DNA from: Clostridium sp.
GTDB taxonomy: Bacteria; Bacillota; Clostridia; Clostridiales; Clostridiaceae
Length of the DNA stretch: 38,598 bases
Assembly (NCBI GenBank): GCA_015058375.1
Contig: SVCK01000136.1
Location: forward strand, 1-38,598
Direction: 5' to 3'
In this document: piece by piece, positions 35,269 through 38,598 of the stretch
Layout of the letters: the number at the start of each line of letters is the position of its first letter
Position numbering within the stretch: the stretch's first letter is position 1
Program-made: the position numbers and the translations under genes
The notes under the pieces: model-generated
Database searches by the model: none
Told to the model about the DNA's origin: nothing
Seen by the model: the letters and a program-made list of their open reading frames with translations, nothing else

Positions 35269-36048
35269 ATGAATAATAGTAAAAGAGGTTTCATATTAGT
35301 AGTTATTTTGTCTGTCATTTTAATTATGTTAATTATAGCTGGCGTTATAAAAGAAAGACATGATAATAAGTTAAGTGAAGAGGAATATGTTAGTTGTAAT
35401 GAGATGTATGAAAAGAAGGCTTTGGAAGAAAATGTGCCTGAAGAATCAACAAAAGATCCATCTAAAATTATAGGTTTAGCAAATAAGTTAAAAGGTAAAC
35501 AAGATGTTAATGTGTTGATACTTGGGGATGATATTGCTATGAGTACTGGAAGAAAATCAGAAGCTGGAATATGGAGTGATGCATTGAAAAATTTACTAGA
35601 GTCAACATATGGAAACAAAGTTAATCTAAAATTAGTAGCAAAAGAAGGTGCTACAACAGAAGTAGGATTATCTGCTATCAAAGAAAATGATATTTCTGAT
35701 TATGATTTGGTAATATTGTGCTATGGAAGTAATGATAGAAAAGAAGCAATAAAAATATCGGATGTAAAAAAGAACTATATGGAAATTATTAGTCAAATAA
35801 AACAAAAAAGTCCAACTTCATTAATGATTGCTGTTTTGGAAAGTTCACTAGAGTTAAATAATTCATATCGATTAGCGGTTTTAGACGTAGCAGCTAATAA
35901 TTATATGCTTGTAGCAGATATGAGAAATGCATTTGATTCTTCTGGTAAAAGTGAAGCATCAATTTCTAATAATGGATTACCCAATGATGCAGGTTATGAG
36001 ATATATACTCAAACTATAGCAAAAAAGATAAAAGAAGTAGTAGGATAG
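35269..36048 (+). CDS. Membrane-anchored SGNH-fold protein lacking the catalytic Ser and His
   Basis: A 259-residue protein with one N-terminal hydrophobic segment (about 9-26) and the rest predicted outside the membrane, in the SGNH/GDSL hydrolase fold. Conserved blocks are recognisable but altered. Block I reads VNVLILGDDIAMSTG, so the nucleophile serine of GDS is D88. Block II Gly is in KEGATTEVG. Block III is intact as CYGSNDRKEA (N155). Block V reads NNGLPNDAGY (236-242), where active enzymes have GLHPND, so the catalytic His is missing. With both residues absent I predict it does not hydrolyse esters by the usual mechanism and may bind a ligand instead. AAGGGGAG precedes the ATG. It sits 122 bases after the glucan synthase, which raises the possibility of a role with surface glycans. 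Confidence 0.82.
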   Translation: MNNSKRGFILVVILSVILIMLIIAGVIKERHDNKLSEEEYVSCNEMYEKKALEENVPEESTKDPSKIIGLANKLKGKQDVNVLILGDDIAMSTGRKSEAGIWSDALKNLLESTYGNKVNLKLVAKEGATTEVGLSAIKENDISDYDLVILCYGSNDRKEAIKISDVKKNYMEIISQIKQKSPTSLMIAVLESSLELNNSYRLAVLDVAANNYMLVADMRNAFDSSGKSEASISNNGLPNDAGYEIYTQTIAKKIKEVVG

Positions 36049-36064
36049 ATTACAAAATTATACA

Positions 36065-36093
36065 TTGAAGATAGAATTATAAATTGTTATAAT
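36065..36093 (+). promoter_or_regulatory. Promoter of the small ATPase gene
   Basis: TTGAAG (36065-36070) and TATAAT (36088-36093) are 17 bases apart, 38 bases before the ATG at 36131. Confidence 0.6.
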
Positions 36094-36130
36094 AGAACTG
36101 TTTTCATTAAAGATGATGGAGGGTTTAGTA

Positions 36131-36697
36131 ATGCCTGTAAGAATAGCAATTTTAGGTGGCCCTAGATGTGGAAAAACTACCTTAATGCAACAATTGTATG
36201 TAGATTTGAAAATTAGAGATATAAATGTAGGAGCAATACCTGAATATAGCACAGAATACCTAAGAGATAAAGGTATGATAGAAAATATTGCAGAACAATA
36301 TGGAATTTATTTAGGACAAGCGAGACTTGAAGAAGAGCTAAGTAGTTTTGATTATGCAATAACAGATTATGCTACATTTGTTCCATATATATATGGAAGA
36401 TTTATGCTTGGAGACAAAGAAAGAAGCCAAAAAGAAATAGAAATTTTAAAAGATTTATATGTGCTTGCACTTAGAGATTTACCTAAATATGATTACATAT
36501 TTTTTGTGCCAAGAGAGTTTGGATATACTCAAGATGGTGTAAGATGGCAAGATGAAGATATGGCATCTGCTGTAGATAATGCAATATTAAGTTTTTTAGA
36601 AGCTGAAAATGTTAAGTATACTAAGTTGACTGGAAATACTAAGGAAAGAGCAGAAAGTATCTTAAAGGAAATAGGAATAGGAAAAGAGACTATTTAG
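36131..36697 (+). CDS. Small P-loop AAA/NadR-like ATPase or kinase
   Basis: A 188-residue cytoplasmic nucleotide-binding protein starting MPVRIAILGGPRCGKTTLMQ. The ATG at 36131 is preceded by GGAGGG at 7 bases, whereas upstream starts overlap that site. Walker A is GGPRCGKT (9-16). SFDYAITDYATFVP supplies a Walker-B-like strand with Asp, and YIFFVPREFGYTQDGVRWQDEDM is a lid-like region resembling the NadR ribosylnicotinamide kinase / AAA_28 group, where a D-G-x-R segment is usual. By analogy it may phosphorylate a nucleoside or small metabolite. It is not a match to a named enzyme that I can confirm. Its terminator overlaps its own stop codon. Confidence 0.75.
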   Translation: MPVRIAILGGPRCGKTTLMQQLYVDLKIRDINVGAIPEYSTEYLRDKGMIENIAEQYGIYLGQARLEEELSSFDYAITDYATFVPYIYGRFMLGDKERSQKEIEILKDLYVLALRDLPKYDYIFFVPREFGYTQDGVRWQDEDMASAVDNAILSFLEAENVKYTKLTGNTKERAESILKEIGIGKETI

Positions 36698-36708
36698 TCT
36701 CTTTTTTT
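36682..36708 (+). terminator. Terminator overlapping the stop of the small ATPase gene
   Basis: A 10-bp perfect stem (aaaagagact with agtctctttt) with a 4-base loop is followed by further Ts; the TAG stop (36695-36697) begins in the loop. Confidence 0.85.
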
Positions 36709-36839
36709 GATTTTAAATAGGAAATTATTTTGTTTTTAGATTGACTTAATAAAGTTGCCTTATGGACTAAAAAGAATAGCATAAGCCACTTTGTTCATGT
36801 ATAATATTTATGTAAAGATTTACTTAGGAGGGAATTGTA

Positions 36840-37826
36840 ATGAAGATTTTAGTATGTGGTGGAGCAGGATATATAGGAAGTCACATGGTAGCAGAACTTT
36901 TAGAAAACAATATAGAAGTAGTTGTTTTAGATAACTTGGAAAAAGGTCATAAAGATGCATTACTTGGTGGTAAATTATATGTAGGTGATTTAAGAGATAA
37001 AGAAATTTTAAATAGAATTTTTACTGAAAATAAGATAGATGCAGTTATAGATTTTGCTGCTTATTCATTAGTAGGAGAAAGTATGACTGAACCATTAAAA
37101 TATTTTAATAATAATGTTTATGGAACAATATCATTATTAGAGGCTATGAAAGATCATGATGTTAAATATATAGTATTTTCATCAACAGCAGCAACTTATG
37201 GAGAACCAAAAAAGGTTCCAATAGAAGAATGCAGTGAAACATGTCCAACAAATGCTTATGGAGAATCAAAACTTTTAGTTGAAAAAATATTAAGATGGTG
37301 TGATCATGCTTATGGAATTAAATATACAGCTTTAAGATATTTTAATGCGGCTGGTGCACATGTTAATGGACAAATTGGAGAAGACCATTCTCCAGAAACT
37401 CATCTTATACCAATTATATTAGATGTTGCATTAGGAAATAGAGAAAAGATAATGATGTTTGGAGATGACTATAATACTAAAGATGGTACATGTGTTAGAG
37501 ATTATATTCATGTTACAGATTTAGCAAGAGCTCATCTTTTAGCACTTAAGAGATTAATGAATGGTGGAGAAAGTACAGCATATAATTTAGGTAATGGTAC
37601 AGGATTTACTGTTAAAGAAGTTGTTGAAGTAGCAAGAAAAGTTACAGGACATTCAATACCAGCAGAAGTGGCACCAAGAAGAGCAGGAGATCCAGCAACT
37701 CTTATAGCTTCATCAGATAGAGCTGTAAATGAACTAGGATGGAAACCAGAATTTAATTCATTAGAGACAATAATTTCTACAGCATGGAAGTGGCATCAAT
37801 TACATCCACATGGATATGAAAAATAG
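36840..37826 (+). CDS. galE: UDP-glucose 4-epimerase
   Basis: Interconverts UDP-glucose and UDP-galactose using tightly bound NAD. The 328-residue short-chain dehydrogenase-type protein has the NAD loop GGAGYIGSH (7-15), [43 protein letters not shown] (from S114) and the catalytic Y140-x3-K144 ([10 protein letters not shown]). [23 protein letters not shown] and [17 protein letters not shown] are further conserved segments. AGGAGG lies 9 bases upstream of the ATG. Length is as expected. A plausible promoter uses TATAAT at 36800-36805. UDP-glucose is also the donor of the large glucan synthase upstream, so both draw on one pool, but GalE is a housekeeping enzyme and the link may be only positional. 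Confidence 0.95.
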   Translation: MKILVCGGAGYIGSHMVAELLENNIEVVVLDNLEKGHKDALLGGKLYVGDLRDKEILNRIFTENKIDAVIDFAAYSLVGESMTEPLKYFNNNVYGTISLLEAMKDHDVKYIVFSSTAATYGEPKKVPIEECSETCPTNAYGESKLLVEKILRWCDHAYGIKYTALRYFNAAGAHVNGQIGEDHSPETHLIPIILDVALGNREKIMMFGDDYNTKDGTCVRDYIHVTDLARAHLLALKRLMNGGESTAYNLGNGTGFTVKEVVEVARKVTGHSIPAEVAPRRAGDPATLIASSDRAVNELGWKPEFNSLETIISTAWKWHQLHPHGYEK

Positions 37827-37842
37827 TTTATATATACAAATG

Positions 37843-37886
37843 AAGTGTTACATTGATATTTTTTAATCTTTGTAACACTTTTTTTT
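37843..37886 (+). terminator. Terminator of galE
   Basis: A 10-bp perfect stem (aagtgttaca with tgtaacactt), an 18-base loop and at least six Ts lie 16 bases after the galE stop. Confidence 0.85.
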
Positions 37887-37924
37887 ATTATTAATGAGTA
37901 TGTATTTATTCAATTAGTACTCTA

Positions 37925-38161
37925 TTAATAAATATCATCATATTCATCAAAATCATTTGGTAAAATGTTTTGGCCTTCATCAACTAAATTATCAGTATAG
38001 TCAAATTCCTGCCAGGATATATTATTAACTACTATAGGATCTACAGCAGGATTAGGAAGAGGTGTAGAACTTCCATCAGGAGCAAAACTTCTTATCTCAT
38101 GCTGATTAGGATGATAAGATGTTCTTACTTTTGGTAAGTAAGGTGATTTTTTATTAGTCAT
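37925..38161 (-). CDS. 78-residue protein of unknown function
   Basis: A short minus-strand gene with an excellent ribosome binding site (AAGGAGG, 6 bases before ATG). The product starts MTNKKSPYLPKVRTSYHPNQ, then a Pro/Asp-rich middle with FAPDGSSTPLPNPAVDP, and ends in a very acidic tail, PNDFDEYDDIY. There is no Cys, no membrane segment and little predicted helix, so it may be largely disordered. The basic start and acidic end give it a strong charge asymmetry. I do not recognise a family. It faces galE with the galE terminator between and is divergent from prfC. Confidence 0.7.
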   Translation of the reverse strand: MTNKKSPYLPKVRTSYHPNQHEIRSFAPDGSSTPLPNPAVDPIVVNNISWQEFDYTDNLVDEGQNILPNDFDEYDDIY

Positions 38162-38228
38162 AATTAATCCTCCTTAAATTTTTAATATAATTAGTTTGTA
38201 CAAAATAAAAAATATAATGTATAATTTT

Positions 38229-38256
38229 TTGACGAAGTTTTGTGGTATAATAATAT
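38229..38256 (+). promoter_or_regulatory. Promoter of prfC (extended -10)
   Basis: TGGTATAAT at 38243-38251 is a good extended -10. A TTGACG at 38229-38234 is too close for that -10 (11 bases), but sits 16 bases from TAATAT at 38251-38256, an alternative. Confidence 0.55.
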
Positions 38257-38294
38257 GACGTATGTAAGGTTATTTTTTAGAGGAGGAATTTATT

Positions 38295-38598
38295 TTGTCT
38301 GATTATATAAATGAAATAAAAAAGAGAAGAACTTTTGCGATAATTTCTCACCCAGATGCTGGTAAAACAACATTAACAGAAAAGTTCTTATTATATGGAG
38401 GAGCTATAAGACTTGCAGGATCTGTTAAGGCAAGAAAAGCTTCAAAACATGCTGTATCTGACTGGATGGAAATAGAAAAGCAAAGAGGTATTTCGGTAAC
38501 ATCCTCAGTAATGCAGTTTAATTATGGTGGCCACTGTATTAATATCCTTGATACACCAGGACATCAAGATTTCTCAGAAGATACATATAGAACACTTA
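38295..38598 (+). CDS. prfC: Peptide chain release factor 3, 3' end cut by window
   Basis: The first 101 codons of a translational GTPase, starting at TTG 38295 with AGGAGG 8 bases upstream ([16 protein letters not shown]). The G1 loop is [10 protein letters not shown], switch I falls within [21 protein letters not shown], and G3 is [16 protein letters not shown]. The phrases [16 protein letters not shown] and [13 protein letters not shown] are diagnostic for RF3 rather than EF-G, LepA or TypA. RF3 removes RF1 and RF2 from the ribosome after peptide release. The remainder of the gene (the full protein is normally about 525 residues) lies beyond the window. Confidence 0.95.
   Translation, partial: MSDYINEIKKRRTFAIISHPDAGKTTLTEKFLLYGGAIRLAGSVKARKASKHAVSDWMEIEKQRGISVTSSVMQFNYGGHCINILDTPGHQDFSEDTYRTL

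Noticed and set aside
35217..35681. A minus-strand protein gene opposite the SGNH-like gene
   Set aside because: It is the antisense of a clearly coding stretch, is Ser/Phe/Leu-rich as such shadows are, and lacks a credible ribosome binding site.
1..38598. CRISPR arrays, tRNA or rRNA genes, prophage
   Set aside because: No regularly spaced repeats, cloverleaf-like sequences, rRNA blocks or phage structural genes were recognised.

Overview
The window looks like chromosomal DNA of a Clostridium sensu stricto species (low-GC Firmicute). The base composition is strongly AT-rich, ribosome binding sites are strong AGGAGG-type, there are several TTG and GTG starts, hairpin terminators are followed by T-runs, and the gene set is clostridial: a rib operon under an FMN riboswitch, ftsH, lepB with a DUF3006 gene, helD, an M18 aminopeptidase and a very large cyclic-glucan-synthase-type protein. 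No phage genes, CRISPR arrays, tRNAs or rRNAs were seen.

Positions 1-3900 are accessory and partly decayed. They hold the 3' part of a dead IS256-family transposase (nonsense codon plus a 13-bp duplication), a coiled-coil protein gene with a 21-bp tandem duplication, two GNAT acetyltransferases, a membrane ferredoxin-type gene split by a single in-frame TAG, an orphan C-terminal gene remnant, and a 51-residue basic protein.

Positions 3911-7790 are the riboflavin operon: FMN riboswitch, two hairpin terminators, then ribD-ribE-ribBA-ribH. Positions 7827-13490 form an alpha-glucan catabolism block of two tandem malQ paralogs and glgP. Positions 13572-17360 carry cell-envelope genes: a membrane-anchored amidase, a DUF3006 gene overlapping lepB, and ftsH. 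Between the amidase and DUF3006 genes lies a dense cluster of six DnaA-box matches in 139 bp, far from any dnaA gene in this window; I regard it as the most interesting non-coding signal. The HelD-type helicase follows, then a convergent double P-loop ATPase gene.

Positions 21085-23329 are a complete polar amino-acid ABC importer (lipoprotein, permease, ATPase). A shared terminator separates it from a minus-strand pair: a zinc-ribbon DUF2628 membrane protein and a CDF cation exporter whose metal-site residues look manganese-type. A perfect 27-bp palindrome lies between the exporter and the divergent M18 aminopeptidase gene.

Positions 26792-35146 encode a 2784-residue cyclic beta-1,2-glucan synthase-type protein (glycosyltransferase, cyclisation-type and GH94 phosphorylase-type regions), a family best known from Rhizobiales. 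It is followed by a membrane-anchored SGNH-fold protein that has lost the expected catalytic Ser and His, a small P-loop ATPase/kinase, galE (which interconverts UDP-glucose and UDP-galactose), a 78-residue unknown protein and the start of prfC, cut by the window end. A working idea is that the glucan synthase and the pseudo-SGNH protein act together at the cell surface; this is inference from adjacency only.
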